Positions 1 to 12,351 of a stretch of 64,000 nucleotides of DNA are shown here, one piece after another (the stretch's first letter is position 1; each line of letters starts with the position of its first letter). This stretch comes from Flammula alnicola (taxonomy: Eukaryota > Basidiomycota > Agaricomycetes > Agaricales > Strophariaceae), in NCBI GenBank assembly GCA_015499995.1, contig JADNRV010000130.1, positions 1 through 64,000 of the forward strand. Reading direction: 5' to 3'. The notes below the pieces were generated by a model. That model made no database searches. It was not told the origin of the DNA and saw nothing but the letters and a program-made list of their open reading frames with translations. The translations under genes and the position numbers were made by a program.

Positions 1-183
1 TCAGCAGTTTGTTTGTTTGTAAGTAGCCAAATAGTTACCCGTGCCCAATTTGGGCCGCCATCAGCACACATCGTCCCGATCGGTACATATTTGGCATAGT
101 TTGGATCAATAAATAAACAAACCGCTGAGGAACAACGCCAGTCGAAAAGCTCTATCGTTTTGAATATAGCTGTAAGCACCTCC

Positions 184-2747
184 ATGTCGACTACGAGAGA
201 TGAGTATGTCGTCCTCAAATCGTCCATGACATACCCACCGTCGCCTCCTCTCTCGCGACACTCTAATGACTCTGATGATTCCTTACGCGCACTAGAGGTT
301 TCCCAGGGACCTTCTACAGGTACCCATCGGGCTGGACGACGGTATGGTCTTCGCGTCACCGGTTTTCGATTCGCTTTTAATCTCCTCCCTAGTGGCCGGT
401 CATATTCAATTTCAGGCTTTGATTTCCAACGTGATTTGGTAAGGGATTGAGAAAACTTTTGGAGAACGTCTACAAACGCGTTGTACTTTCCGTCGCAGCT
501 ACCTCTCAGCGCCAGTGTGACCGACCCGGGAAATCTTCACGGAGAAGGAGCTGAGAAGAATATTAGCTTAATAAATGGTAAGTTGCAACTTGGAGTCATT
601 GAGGACCGATCATGATATAGTATCCATATAGGAATTGCTCTTATCGTAGGATTACAGGTGGGTGTTACCTTATTCTAGACGCAGTGGGACTAATAACTCC
701 CAATCAAGATCGGCTCAGGCATCTTGTACGCTACTTTTCAGCAAATTTACTCACATAATTAACAAAGTGCATTTCCTACCAGTTCTTCTCCCGGAGTCGT
801 CGTAGCTAACACGCATAGTGTGGGTGCCAGCCTATTAGTCTGGCTTGCATCTGGCCTGCTGGCATGGACAGGTGCCAGTAGCTTCGCGGAGCTGGGATCT
901 GCGATACCGCAAAATGGAGGGGCTCAGGCTTATCTCTCGTATGCCTACGGACCTTTGGTGTCTTACCTTTTTGCTTGGACTGCAATAATCGCCCTAAAGC
1001 CAGGTCTTTGTTCATTCGCTGCTTTTCTGAGATCAAAACTGACATCTTTTAGGCGGAAACGCGGTCATCAGCCTAATTTTTGCGGAATATCTCAACCGCA
1101 TGTTGTGGCATACTACTCGTGAGGAAGTATCACCCGATGATATCCCTCAGTGGGCCATCAAACTTACTGCAATAGGAGCCGTGGTGATTGTGACGATTCT
1201 ATGCGTAGCAGCGAAAAAATTGGGTACTCGGGTCGCAGTGGTTTTTACGACAGTAAAAGTGAGTTACCTTGTATTTCCATTCATGCGTATTCTTATTATG
1301 GTTACATCTAGGTCACTTCTCTTGTACGTCCAGCTATTCGTTAATATTTGCATCAGGCTCTTATACTGTTCAAGATTCTTGTAACTGTCCTAGGCATCGT
1401 TCAGCTTGCACGTGGAAAAGCCTCAGCCTCACTGAGAGAACCTTTGTTTGCTGGTTCAAGTACCAGTCCATCATCTTACTCATTAGCAGTCTATTCTGGC
1501 CTTTGGGCATTTGACGGCTGGGATCAAGCTAATTTCGTCGGAGGAGAAATTAGTCAACCGGAGAAAAATATACCTCGTGCTATTCATTCCAGTATGATCC
1601 TCGTCACAGTTCGTGTATTACGTCCGAGGAATTTCCTTGCTCTAATTTATTGGATAGCTATTATTTCTTTTAGCCAATGTTTCATATTTCGTTGTCCTGG
1701 ATAAGGTACGTTGTTATGGTCTTATTATTAAAAGGTTGCTGATCAACCTCACAGAATATTGTGGGTTTAAGCAACACCGTTGCGATGGATTTTGGACGAG
1801 CCTTGTTTGGTCCAATCGGAGGCACTTTGTTTGCCTTTATGGTAGCTTTCTCATGTTTTGGTGCTCTAAACGGTTCATTCTTCCCTGTCCTCAATCAAGT
1901 CCGCAGCTGATCGTCCTTTCAGGATCTTTTTTTACTTCTTCTCGGCTCGTGTACGCAGCTGGTCGCGAACGTTACCTACCAGCTATCTTCGGGAGGCTTC
2001 ACTCCACCCGTCAGACACCTTTGAATGCGGCTCTTCTGCAATCTGCCATTACGATTGCTTTTATCATGATTGGAAGTGGTTTTAGGTCTTTGATCAACTT
2101 CTCAGTCGTAGCATCTTGGGCCTTCTATTTCCTCACAGTAAATTTCTTCATTCTCACCTTATCCTCAAAATACTAAGCTTTCTCAAGGTATTGGGGCTCG
2201 TGATACTGCGAATCAAGGAACCGATGCTCGAAAGGTCTGGGGACCTCAGTAACTCTATCAACCTCCCGTTTCCTGACGCTCTTGCTCAGGCCTTATAAGA
2301 CTTGGATTATCACACCCCTAACGTTCTGCGGAGTGCGTCCTCAACGTTTCTCCCTTAGTTTCGCTATCTAAATCATACATATTTAGGTTGCATTATTCCT
2401 TCTTTGCATGCCTATCATCGCCGCTCCTGCTGAGGCTATTGCCGTTCTAGGTATGAAGGAAGAGTGATTGCCAACCTACAAGAAGCTAACCCGTGTTGTC
2501 AGGTTTCGTCCTTGCCGGAATTCCTGTATATTACATGACTCAATCTACGGAAGACGAGGGACGCTCGCGCGTATCTCGTGAGTACATATAATTTATTTTG
2601 TTCTCTTCTCAATCATTTACCATCATTTCAGTCTGGTTCACAAGCATTGTCGAAAGGCTGCGGGGCCGTTCGCGAGCTGCTGATGGTTGGGAGGCTGTTG
2701 CTACAGATGCTGAAGAAACAGTCGAGTTGCATCAAGCTCAACGATAA
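184..2747 (+). CDS. L-type amino acid transporter (LAT family, APC superfamily permease), 15 exons
   Basis: Proposed exons are 184-438, 499-577, 632-657, 709-725, 783-1003, 1053-1258, 1357-1621, 1674-1705, 1755-1872, 1923-2137, 2188-2234, 2290-2332, 2387-2450, 2503-2577 and 2632-2747, giving about 592 aa. All junctions keep frame with GT-AG borders; the donor at 1621 is the least certain. A polar N-terminal tail is followed by the APC signature around GLQIGSGIFSSPGVV in TM1, then WTGASSFAELGSAIPQNGGA, a WAFDGWDQANFVGGEI segment and about twelve hydrophobic segments. These are hallmarks of LAT-type permeases, which in fungi include high-affinity methionine permeases; the substrate cannot be read from sequence. 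It should sit in the plasma membrane. The ATG at 184 was preferred because the longer reading starts with TTG. I see no lesion. Confidence 0.88.
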
Positions 2748-3245
2748 AACCGACATAACCTCGTATGCGCTTACTGATATCATAGGCTTTCTTGCACACG
2801 TAATCCCTCCATGTTTTGGGAAGCACTGGAACTTGATTAGACTCACACATAATTTATGCATTTCAAGGGTTTTTTGACAATACACTCAAATTAAATGTCT
2901 GTTCCGTGAGGCTGTCACTTTCTCAGATCTCTCATCGCCCTGTGGCAAAATCCTTGCTCATAGTACGATCTGTCATCTCCGAAGGAAATCGCGCAGTATG
3001 TAATCTGTTTGTATTTGACGTGCACAGGCGTGCACACATTCTTGATAAGATCGAAGGCACTGCCACTTTTGGACATGTTTCCAAGGTGAAATTGCGAGGA
3101 ATTGCGTTATAAAGCAAGCTCGGAGGTCATGGCAGACTGTTCACCGTTCGACTTCCATCTACAGCTAATGTGAGTGTCTTCTTACAACAGCGTTTGTATT
3201 GGTGTACTAACGGCACATCATTGTCTTCGCCAGCGTCAAGCCACA
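2748..3245. other. Intergenic stretch
   Basis: About 500 bases between the permease stop and the ATX1-like start. Short open frames here have no recognisable motif or splice support. It presumably holds the permease 3' UTR and the chaperone promoter. Confidence 0.4.
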
Positions 3246-3684
3246 ATGGTGGGATGCGTCCTTGTCTAATCTCGATCACAAATCGCTGACTTTCTGGAAA
3301 CTGGACAGAGCGAACACACATACAAGTTTGATGTCAAGGTTAGACTACACGATTATTGTCATCGAATACATCTAACATATTCCGTTGTAGATGACATGTT
3401 CTGGCTGCTCCGGTGCCGTCACTCGCGTCTTGGAGAAGGCCAAAGCCGATGGTGGGCGTGTGCCAGTTATGCGAATCATCCTCTAATCATCCATCCCAGG
3501 CGTAACCTCGTACGATGTGAACCTCGAGACTCAAGAGGTGCTCGTTAAAGGCACTCTCCCTTACGACGATGTTCTCGCTAGGATCAAGAAGACGGGGAAA
3601 GAGGTACGCTTCAGCCGGATGTACTCGATTTCGAATCGCACTTACACAATGCAATAGGTTAGGTCCGGAACCACTCTAGTTTAA
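3246..3684 (+). CDS. ATX1: ATX1-like cytosolic copper metallochaperone
   Basis: Proposed exons are 3246-3248 (the ATG alone), 3309-3338, 3391-3451, 3500-3603 and 3658-3684. They encode about 74 aa starting MSEHTYKFDVK. The fold is one heavy-metal-associated domain: KMTCSGCSGAVTRVLEK holds the copper-binding MxCxxC motif, followed by a beta strand with VTSYDVNLE and the KKTGK loop near the end. In this family the protein carries Cu(I) from the uptake system to the secretory-pathway P-type ATPase Ccc2. The length matches the family. The single-codon first exon is inferred because the coding frame opens right after an acceptor and an ATG followed by GT lies 60 bases upstream. Everything after that exon is clear. 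Confidence 0.86.
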
Positions 3685-4050
3685 GAGGGATATACCTCCT
3701 AAATATTGATATCTGTATTGGACTGCGAATCGACTTTGTACTCTGCACGACGACTGCTCTTGAGTCTTAACTACTCAGCCACGCTAATCTTTAAATGTTC
3801 TGCCAGTGGGATGTGCCGTCAACTTGAGTATGAAGACTCACGACTGCCAGAAGCTCGAGCTGCTGCGAGTGAGATTCATAATGCCCGACCCCGAGGATAC
3901 TTACTAACAGCATCATCCTGAATCACTGATAACTTATTAAGAGACGACTTATCAGAGCTTATCAGTCTATTTCAAGTTGTGCAATGACTTGACTTGTTGG
4001 GTAGCTCTCGATTAGGAAGGAGATCCAACAGTAACTAGTAACGATCAATA

Positions 4051-4486
4051 GAGAGTTTGCGCACAGCCACCGGAGTCCTTGCGCAAACTGGTGGCTGCAC
4101 TACAAACGTAAATAGTGGGAACTCGCAGTAATTCGAGGCTGTAAGCTCACACAAGGATCCGATCGACCTGTTCTCACATGGAAAATTGACCGTATTGAAT
4201 GTATCATACATGTATGCTTCACGCACAATTTTGATGTTTTGAAATTCTCAATTTTCCAAATTTGGAAATATCATAAGGAAAAAATCATAATTCTTTTTTT
4301 CTTTCAGGAAGAATACATGTAATATGTCCTTTGCCTCATTTACAATGCATGAAGTAAAGACTTGTTTTATGTGAAGATATAACGCGTTGTGGGTTTCTAT
4401 TCACGAAGTCGAGCCACCGGTTTGCGCAAGCTGGAAACGGCCACCAGGTGGCTGACTAAGCCACTGGTGGCCGTGCGCAAACTCTC
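4051..4486. mobile_element. TA-flanked MITE (Tc1/mariner-like ends), MITE-1
   Basis: The left end reads GAGAGTTTGCGCACAGCCAC and the right end, reverse-complemented, reads GAGAGTTTGCGCACGGCCAC. Both are bordered by TA (4049-4050 and 4487-4488), the target duplication expected of Tc1/mariner transposition. A second inverted pair lies inside the first: CTTGCGCAAACTGGTGGCTG on the left and its near-complement (4413-4432) on the right. The 436-base AT-rich centre has no open frame. It ends 60 bases before the start codon of the FHIP gene, so it occupies the promoter or 5' UTR region of that gene. Confidence 0.75.
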
Positions 4487-4546
4487 TAATATGAATCAAA
4501 GCTCAGACAAGCATCCGAGTTGAGTGGGCTCTTCGTCCTTCGCCGC

Positions 4547-7500
4547 ATGGACTATTTCTCCAAATTCCTTAGGACAACCACTCAGCCACCTCCCAAAACC
4601 CAGGTTGATCATGCCCAAGAATTTCACAAGTCATGGAACTCTGTCAAGGTAAGTATGCCGACGACACACCTCTGTGCAATATGCATATCAACTGCCGATT
4701 GTAAACGAGTCGCTGACTTACAGCTCCTCACCCCATTCCGTAGGAAACCTTGATCATGCCTGATGAAAGGCAATTAACGAAAGGCATTGGCTCAACCGAG
4801 GTCCCAGCTCTCCTACGTTCCATGGTGGATTCTTTGGTTTGGGAGTCAACAAGAATAGAGGAGGGGTATGTTCTTAAACCTTGCCTAGCTTTGAATAACA
4901 TGTTTGACTAAATTAAATTGGTGGTAGAGGCACTGGTGCTTGCCTGGAATATTTGTTGAAGAACGGTGGGTCGCAGGGCCCTTTGTTTTATATGCCTGGC
5001 ATTCTGAATACTTGATGTCTTTATAGATGTCCTTGGAACTTTGGTCCGTCTGAGTGAGAATGATCGTCCTCCTGGTATCCAAGCGGAAGTGCTACGTGCA
5101 GTTTCGAATATGGTGGTGCTCCTGGACGAACAATTTCTCGTGCACTCTGCCGTGCACAAAGCTGTCCTCCGCCTCCTCCGCAACTGTGTCGGAGACGACT
5201 TGCAGGAACAACTTGATGGTCGGGGTAAACCAATGGGTGCAGCACGCGATGTCGTGCGTGCCCAACCGTCGGAGCACGAGGAAGATCGTATGTGGACATG
5301 GTTACTATAACCTGCTTTTTTTCTTGTCTTTGACATGCTCTATCCTTGTTTGCAGTGGTCAACTTGCTGTGCATCTTGTGTAGTCGTATTCGAACATATC
5401 GTGAACTTCTTATGATTTTTTTCCATGACAAGCATTGGTATAGGTCAGAGCCGCTGTTCTCAGTGGAAGAGGACGACGAAGAGGAAGAGGAGGAAGAGGA
5501 GGAGGAAGAGGAGGAAGAGGAGGAAGAGGAAGACCCGGATTCGACTCTGAAGGCTATCAAGATTCATCCGCCTGGTGAGCAAAGCACCGAACCGTCATCA
5601 CCAACACCCTCACACAAGACCATCACCTCGAGCCAAACCCAATCACCAGCAGACAAGAAACCTGAATACGAATTCCTTCTCTTTAACTATCTCCTTCGCT
5701 TTGTCCACAGAGAGGGCCATATCGGCGAATTCGCCCGCGCTGGATTACTATTTCTCATGGACGTTGCGATGTCTCCTGGAGAGTCCGATAATGGAGCCGG
5801 AACAGAGAAAAATTCACCCGTAGCAGACCCAGTCAATGACGCGGCGCTGGCTTTGGCAGAATATATCCTCGATGGTGATTTCTCGGAGGTGTTGGGTGCT
5901 GGTCTGAGTGCTGTTTATTCCCTCTTACCCTCGAAATTGGGATTCTTCCGTCAAGCATCGTCATCCGGTCCTGACAACGCGATGACGATTGGCGGGCCTA
6001 GCCTGGCAGATGATGAAGAGAGGGAAAAGATTTTGTCCCTGCGCGAGAAAAACCGGGCGATGGGCGTGGAAGACGCCAGAAGCCCAGAATTCCAAGCAAA
6101 GATGGACCACTTCCTCACACTTCTAATGTTCTTGCAGGACGTGCTGCGCCGAAACGTATCGCACGATAACGTAGATGCTTCTGCGCTGGTAGGCACAGCT
6201 ATTGTGCAGTCGATTCTAGACGCTGTACGACGGATATTCCTGGAGAACGTCCTGTACCCGTCCATCTTAGAATGCTCGGATGCGGATGGCAGCGCGGTCG
6301 CGGTCATGTCGTACATCGAGATCATGGTCAGGACACTACGTGAAGGCCCTCTTGCCAATCTCCTGGTCAACTTCCTGGTCAGTGAAGATAATGACGACCC
6401 TCGGTTCAGGCAACGCACACAGGCCATGGTGACTCTTGGCAGTCACGACCCCCCACCCAGCGCATCTGATGAAAAACGGAGAAAAAGTCGGAGAAGGCAG
6501 AGTAGCGCTATGACACTTCTGGAGATGGAAGCCCCAGAATCAAGAAAACCGTCAGACTACTTTACTTCAATGGGTCGGTTTACACTGAAGGATCTTTTGC
6601 TCTCCAACCTGAGGTCGAAGTCTCAACCAACTGCAACTTCCGCCCTGCAGCTATTCCAGACAATGCTCACGTATCACCCTCAGCTGACTACGGAGCGAAT
6701 TCTCATCGTCATACCAGATTCGTTGGCAACTGCGTTTCCGCACCCTGCGATCCTCGAACGTCCGGGTCAGCTGCCTACATCCGTGGCGATATCAGACGAA
6801 GACGACGAGGAAACGTTCCGCTATCCTGGCGCAGACGGTTCAACAGAAGAAGAGAATGATTTCTCTTACCCGGAACAATCACTATTTTCACAACCTCACA
6901 CTACCTATTCGACGCATGAGCGCGAAATGGGTCTCTACCTCGCCCTGGTCTCACGGGTGGACCCTTCGCATAGCGGCAACGGCGACAATTTTAGCACAGG
7001 CTATGATCACTATTTGCATGACGCCCTTGTGACGATCCAACGCCAGCCTGTATACTGGAATGCTCTTGAGGAGCCAGAAGATACGACATCGAGATTCAAG
7101 CACCGTTTGAACGTCAATGATCCCATTCTTTCCCTTGTCCTCGAATCTCTAACGACTTTCTTCTCCAATACGCCTGACTTCAACATTGGCTTGACGGGCG
7201 TGCTGGCTACGTTGGCAACGCATCCCGATCGGTCAATGGCTGGCTGGATAACGTTTGCTATCAATGAAGATGATTCTTTGGGGGCGCCCACAACCCGTTA
7301 TAGTAATAACACGCCTGATGCCGACGGGGATGACCGTTCTATTGATTTTGGCATCGAGGAGAAGTTAGCAAACGACTCGAGCTTCCTTCCAGCTGCCAGT
7401 CTGGACGAAAACTCTCGGCCAGTAGTGTACAGCATCTTCCAGGGTCTCGTCAACCAACTTGAACGATATCGCCAGTCCGTACAAAACTTTGACAAATTCC

Positions 7501-8096
7501 TTCTTGAACGAAGGCAAGGCTTGTTGTTCTCCGAGAACCTCACCGACGCCCTTAGCTTGGTTCTGGACCTTACTGACGATCCCAGGCCAGTGAAACCGGC
7601 TCAAGAACCCGTTCAAGCACCCAAACCGAAGCCTAAACCATCTGTCTCTTCATCGTTTGTCCCCTCCTTCTTAACCCCGAAGAAAAGCAAATCAGCCAAA
7701 CCGACCCCACCGCCACCACCTGAACCAACAACCCCTTCTCGTAAAGACGTCCCTAAGAACGTTTCAGCGAGTCCATTCGGAAGTCACTATAAGCATACAG
7801 GATCCGTCAAAGTCGAGCCCTTCATTGCGCCCGTACCACCCTCAGGTTCCTGGACCCCGTCAAAGTCGAAGAAATGGAACGTGCCTGAGGATGATGTTTT
7901 CGGTTCAGCATGGGGTGACAAGCCTGATAACCCGTATGCTGATAATCGTGAAGAGGGCGATTCGGAGAAACTTGCTCCTGTGACATTGTCCCAACTACTT
8001 GACAATGTCGTGATTCTGGAGGAAAGTATCAAGGAGCTCGTAGCCATCATTCATGCAAGGCGTAGCCTAGGAATAGATTCCTTGCGTTACCTGTGA
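4547..8096 (+). CDS. FHIP family protein (FTS and Hook-interacting protein / RAI16-like)
   Basis: Exons 4547-4648, 4744-4865, 4928-4965, 5027-5287 and 5356-8096 keep frame and give about 1087 aa. The N-terminal half shows the RAI16-like pattern: ACLEYLLKNDVLGTLVRLSEN, then GIQAEVLRAVSNMVVLLDEQFLVH, and RELLMIFFHDKHWY. In animals and Aspergillus, FHIP proteins form the FTS-Hook-FHIP complex that links early endosomes to dynein, so a cytosolic endosome-transport role is inferred. A run of about 18 Glu (bases 5478-5531) follows the conserved block and probably forms a flexible acidic linker. The C-terminal third is Pro/Lys-rich (PKPKPKPS, PPPPPEP), likely disordered. The start is the first ATG after the MITE; the same frame is open a little further upstream but only from a TTG. 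Confidence 0.82.
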
Positions 8097-8288
8097 TACC
8101 CACAATGCAACATATTAAGTTAAAAATTTCATGACCATGATTTTCGTTTGTGTACATCATGGTTATATTATAAATAAGAACAAGTTTATAAATGAGAGTT
8201 CAAGCTTCAAGTAGGAAATGGAGCTGTTAATGATAATGATAGAGGTAGACTCGACTGAGATTTTGCCAAGAAAACAATCTCGAGGTAG

Positions 8289-9433
8289 TTACTTCGCCTT
8301 GCGCCCCTTCCCTTTCTTCTTCGTGGGCGAAGATGCAGCTGAAGGCTTAGCTTTATCTCCAAATAGTTTTTCTTGTAATTTGGCGAACTCGGCATCGTCT
8401 ATCTCTGGCGGAGGAGGGATATCTGTGCGTGATTTCTTCTTTGGAACTTCCTCTTCTTCGACCGTGTCGTGGTTCCGCTTCTTTCCCTTCGACCGTGAAT
8501 TTGTCTTGGGCGATGGTTCGGAATATTTGGCGGCAAGGCTGTCGAAGAACCCATCCATATTCTTCTGCTTTTTCTTCAGAATGAGGGCTTGGAGAGCCGA
8601 ATGGTCCTCGTCTGCCTCTTCAGCCTCCTTGGCCTTGGCCTTCCCTTTCCCTTTCTTGCGCTCCGTGGGCTTTCCATTGCCGTAAAATTCATCCCAGACA
8701 CCGAGTTCCTTGGCCATTGCTTCAGCTTCTTCGGCCTCTTTCTCTGACTCCTTCTTGCGGACAAGTTTTGCCTTTTCGTCTTTAGAGCTCGACAGCCAGG
8801 TAGAGGTTGCTGCCAGCTCTCCTTTTCTGATCAAATCAGTTATGGCAATGATGAACCGAGCTTCGTCCTCGTGAGTCGAGTGGGGGATGTACGTCATGAG
8901 TTCGCCCAAAGAGCCATCAGTTGTCTGGTAAGCGCTCTTCAGATCTTCGACTTCCTCTGCAGAACCTACACAGCTGCGTCAGTAGGGTACGATCCACAAG
9001 ACCACGGTTACACACCTTGATACTCTTTCTTCATTTCATCCAACTTGCCACGCGTAACACGGTCGAAGAGTTCTTCGAAATACGCCTCCCAGCCATCTTC
9101 GCCTGCACCAAGCTCGAATCCTTCATCCGTCTTGCCAGTTGAGTCATAACGGGCTTTCCGCTTTGCATCGCTCAAGACCGCATATGCGAATCCGATCTGT
9201 TGAAACCGGGTTGACGCGTCTTTCTTTGCTTGTTCGGTGGCCGTCGCGTGCTTGTCTGGATGGTACACGAGGGCAAGACGACGGTAAGCTTTCTTGATGA
9301 TATCCACGGTAGCGCTTCTTTCTAGAGAAAGGACAGCATAGAGATCGACATCTTCCTCGCCGGGGAAGAACTGGGTTATGGGATCGTTATCGTCCATTGG
9401 AAGTTCGTGTGGAAGGAACAAAGTGTTGTGCAT
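8289..9433 (-). CDS. DNAJC9-like J-domain protein
   Basis: Two exons on the minus strand (9016-9433, then 8289-8965) give about 364 aa. Residues ~28-100 are a complete J domain: DLYAVLSLERSATVDIIKKAYRRLAL, the HPD triad in YHPDK, then FQQIGFAYAVLSDAKRKARYD. It ends in the YDSTG tail used by DNAJC9-type proteins. Next comes a DGWEAYFEELFDRVT segment and a Lys/Glu-rich C-terminus with basic patches (KKKGKGRKAK) that look like nuclear localisation signals. DNAJC9 is a nuclear Hsp70 co-chaperone that also binds histones H3-H4; the family match is seen, the histone role is inferred. A second ATG 36 bases downstream, starting MDDNDPITQFF, is an equally plausible start. Confidence 0.85.
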
Positions 9434-9604
9434 TGGTTAGGCGAACTCGTTAATTAAACAAGGGCACGTGACTAAAGCGACGCGTTGTAACCCTTGTCTC
9501 GGGGAGCCTATTCTTCTGTTCTTCTGTCCTGACTCCTGAAAGTTACTCGAAAGTGTATAATTTAAAGCGCGCGTTATATTCTTTTGCTATGCATTATTCG
9601 TGAC

Positions 9605-10436
9605 TCATGGCCAACTTCGAGAGGTTATGCAAACATTGAACACTTCCTCAACCTCATTACCGATTTTATTCAGTCCCCCCGTCCACATACCGAACCAAAT
9701 GGATGCCAGAGCAACCCCATATGACGCGCCTGCAAACACCTGAGGCCATGTATGATGGCCAAGCCACACCCTTGACATCATTACAGCAACAGCCCAAGGC
9801 AGAGCGAAAAATGGTGGAAAGACACGCCATGCGGAACCCGGCCGGAGGGATGGGTGAATCGGAAGATAGATGCACGCGAGCAGGACCGACACCGCAAAGA
9901 AGCTTATTGTCGCCGAATGTGTGCTCGGCATACTGGGGGACAAAAAGAGATGCGATTTAGTGTCGTCCCGACCTCTCAGAGTTTGCCGCGTACCCATAGC
10001 TAACTTTCATCTTCCGCCCCGGAATGTGTGGTGGTCGAGGCTGGCGGACGAATCTCTTCACGATCTTGACAGAAATACTGCATACTGTCGCGCCAGCTGT
10101 GAAATAGAATACGCCCGCTGATTTTGTGTATAAAATAAAGGCGGCAGCCAGTGCAGTGACAGTTATATTCGTCTTCATACAACCCAAATCAGCGTCAAGA
10201 CTTCCGAGTCGGTGAATCTATGTCACTGACCTTGTCAAGAAAAGCAAGCCATAAACCACGGGGACCCAATCCAGACATACCTCCAGATCCACGTCGTTCA
10301 AGACTATGTCGTGATGATGGAATGAGCAAGCGTTCGATGCAGTGATCAAGTTCCCATGATGTTCACCAACATTCTTCGAGTGAGATGCACGGATAATCTT
10401 CGTCGGCGTGCTATAATCGCGGCTCTGCGGCTGCAA
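9605..10436 (-). CDS. PAP2-family membrane phosphatase (dolichyl-diphosphatase/LPP-like)
   Basis: Clear exons on the minus strand are 9994-10200 and 9605-9932; the first exon ends at 10231 or at an earlier GTATGT donor. The three phosphatase motifs are present: KRFVRQPRP (KxxxxxxRP), MPSTHSAT (PSGH-type) and SRVWLGHHTWPQV (SRxxxxxH). The last motif has Gln after the active-site His, as in DOLPP1/CAX4 dolichyl-diphosphatases rather than the Asp of other PAP2 enzymes. At least four hydrophobic helices are visible, so it is an integral membrane protein, probably of the ER. Substrate could be dolichyl diphosphate or another lipid phosphate. The 5' end is unresolved: the exon with NACSFHHHDIVLNDVDLE has no in-frame ATG, and an acceptor-like TTTTGCAG precedes it, so a small upstream exon is likely missing from these coordinates. 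Confidence 0.68.
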
Positions 10437-10761
10437 AATGCCAAATCATAAAAAATACGTCAAATTGCTTGATTTAAATTGGTATGACTATGGAAAGTTA
10501 CTGATACTAAGTACGCGAAGTATGTATGATATGCTATAGAGAACGATCTTGATAAAAAGCGAGAGCAGAAAATGACAAACGCAATTTATATCGATAAAAA
10601 GAAAGGAAAGCAGACAAGGAAGGAAGGCGTCTAGGACGACCTTCCAGTAATTCTATCTTCTTAACAACATGCTAGGTACCCCTTAGAACCCAGAAAAAAT
10701 AACGTTTTTATATAATGGATGCGACGGGGCTTGCCAATCTTGAAAGCTGTCGGATGTGCGA

Positions 10762-11734
10762 TCAACTCGAACCGGAGACACCTGGGCCGGCCATAGCGAT
10801 TGAACCCATCGCTACGAACGCCAGATAAATCTGCTCGAGGTTGTTGATAGGAGGTGGTGCAGCAGCTACGCTCGATGCAGCAGGCGCAGCAGATCCGGAA
10901 CTCGAAGCTGAGCCCAGTGCATCCTGAGATGCTGCAGACGCAGAAGAAGAAGCCGAGGAAGCAGGAGCAGTGGTCGTATGCGTGGTGGTGGGAGGGGTAA
11001 AGGTGGGGGTATTATGCACCGTTGTTTTAGGAGGCGGGGGTGGAGGTGGAGTAGTGTGGGTTGGAGGAGGAGGAGGAGGAGGAGGAGGAAGTGGGGGTGG
11101 CGCAGCTGAACCTCCAAAGTTCCATGAGCCCGTCAGGACACCTGCGGATTCCGAAGCAAAGGAATCAAAGAGACCACGGGAAAAATCCAGACCAGCAAAG
11201 GGACAACCGGGGCACTATAAGATTCTCAATATCAGAGGAATGGTTATGACCTGTTAATCATGACAATAACAAACCTCATCGACAATTTGGGCTGAATGGG
11301 TTTTACTTCCAACTGTGATGGAGATGGTCTCGAAACAATGAGCACCGCCAGCATATTGCTACATCTTTTCCATTAGTCTTGCTTCTGAATTAACGAAAAA
11401 AAGGCGACGTACAGCAGAATTCAAGGCGACAATCTGAATCAAGGGTGTTAGAAACAAGAAGAGACGTGTAGAGATGTGAGAAACTCACGAAGTCACTGGC
11501 AGAGTTGGTCTGGCCACAAGCGCCGAGCCCAGCGTCGTAGAACGTAAATCTCGCCCCATCGAAACGTTTCTCTAATGCCCTTGTAGTAACATTCTGCTCG
11601 ACATGCACGGGATCTGCAAGTCCGCGAGCAGGGTGCCGCCTTCTCCACGGAGGGTTGTGGGGCACGTCAGAAGCGATCGTGAGATCGACCAGAAGCGCGA
11701 AAACGACAAAGACGGTGGATGAAACAAGGCGCAT
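10762..11734 (-). CDS. Secreted double-psi beta-barrel (RlpA/expansin-like) protein with C-terminal anchor region
   Basis: Exons on the minus strand: 11489-11734, 11413-11433, 11275-11358 and 10762-11214 (about 267 aa, all junctions phase 0). Residues 1-21 form a signal peptide. A propeptide-like stretch follows, and KR precedes the domain. The domain reads ARFTFYDAGLGACGQTNSAS, then IVALNSAQYAGGAHC and IVDECPGCPFAGLDFSR. This is the double-psi beta-barrel shared by barwin, RlpA-like and expansin-like proteins, with four Cys that should pair. After it come Pro-rich and Ser/Thr/Ala-rich linkers and a short hydrophobic tail (IYLAFVAMGSIAMAGP), consistent with a GPI signal. Fungal members are cell-wall proteins of mostly unknown activity. 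No catalytic claim is made. Confidence 0.8.
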
Positions 11735-12095
11735 AGTGGACTTTTCAGCGATTGGGAATATTCCTTTAAATATAGATTCGCTGGGGATGTCCTTGGTAGG
11801 AAGAGAGTGGATATAGAGAACGAGGTTGGGGAATTATCTTCCCAAGAGGCAGAACGGACGAAATATTAAAGAGCGACTGGAAGCGAGATGAGAATTTTTT
11901 TGGGGAGAACAGGTGGGATGGGCGTGGAGATAAACGAGGCGGCAGGGAGGACTTGACTTGTATTTAATCGTACATTATGTAAAAATAGCTCGCTTAGTAC
12001 CGCCAAGCCATTCCCCTGCCTGTCATGCCATAATGGGCAACAACCATTGTTCATCTACAGTTACTTATTATCTGAATGGACCTTGGAGAGGATCC
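11735..12095. other. Region between the beta-barrel gene and the CACTA element
   Basis: This is the promoter side of the minus-strand beta-barrel gene. No gene is supported. The last bases before the transposon end in GGATCC; the three bases at the junction (TCC) do not match those beyond the right end (TAA). Confidence 0.4.
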
Positions 12096-12210
12096 CACTG
12101 GAGGCAAACAACGAGGCGGTTAATTTTGAACTGCCTATAGGTCGGTTGATGAGGCGGTTGAAACACAGTTGAAAGGCAGTTGACTCACGGTTGACCCATA
12201 TGGCTGCGTG
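12096..12210 (+). repeat. Left terminal and subterminal inverted repeat of the CACTA element
   Basis: It matches the right end in inverse orientation for about 72 bases with five substitutions, then carries further GGTTGA/GGCAGTTGA copies. In CACTA elements such repeats are the binding sites of the element's own DNA-binding protein. Confidence 0.85.
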
Positions 12211-12351
12211 ATCGACACCACATTGCAGCCAAATTGGGATACAATCAATTCCGGCTGTACTGGCACGTGACTAGAGATCACGTTGGATGATCTTTCCCGA
12301 TAACATCCGTACTTATCTGATGAATTTGCTCGTTGTTTCTCCTCCACCATC

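Noticed and set aside
5021..5560. Minus-strand frame with a long serine run
   Set aside because: It is the antisense of the FHIP poly-glutamate tract and has no independent support.
10866..11117. Leu-rich minus-strand frame (LLLLLLLLQPTLLHLH)
   Set aside because: It is the Pro/Ser-rich linker of the double-psi beta-barrel gene read in another frame.
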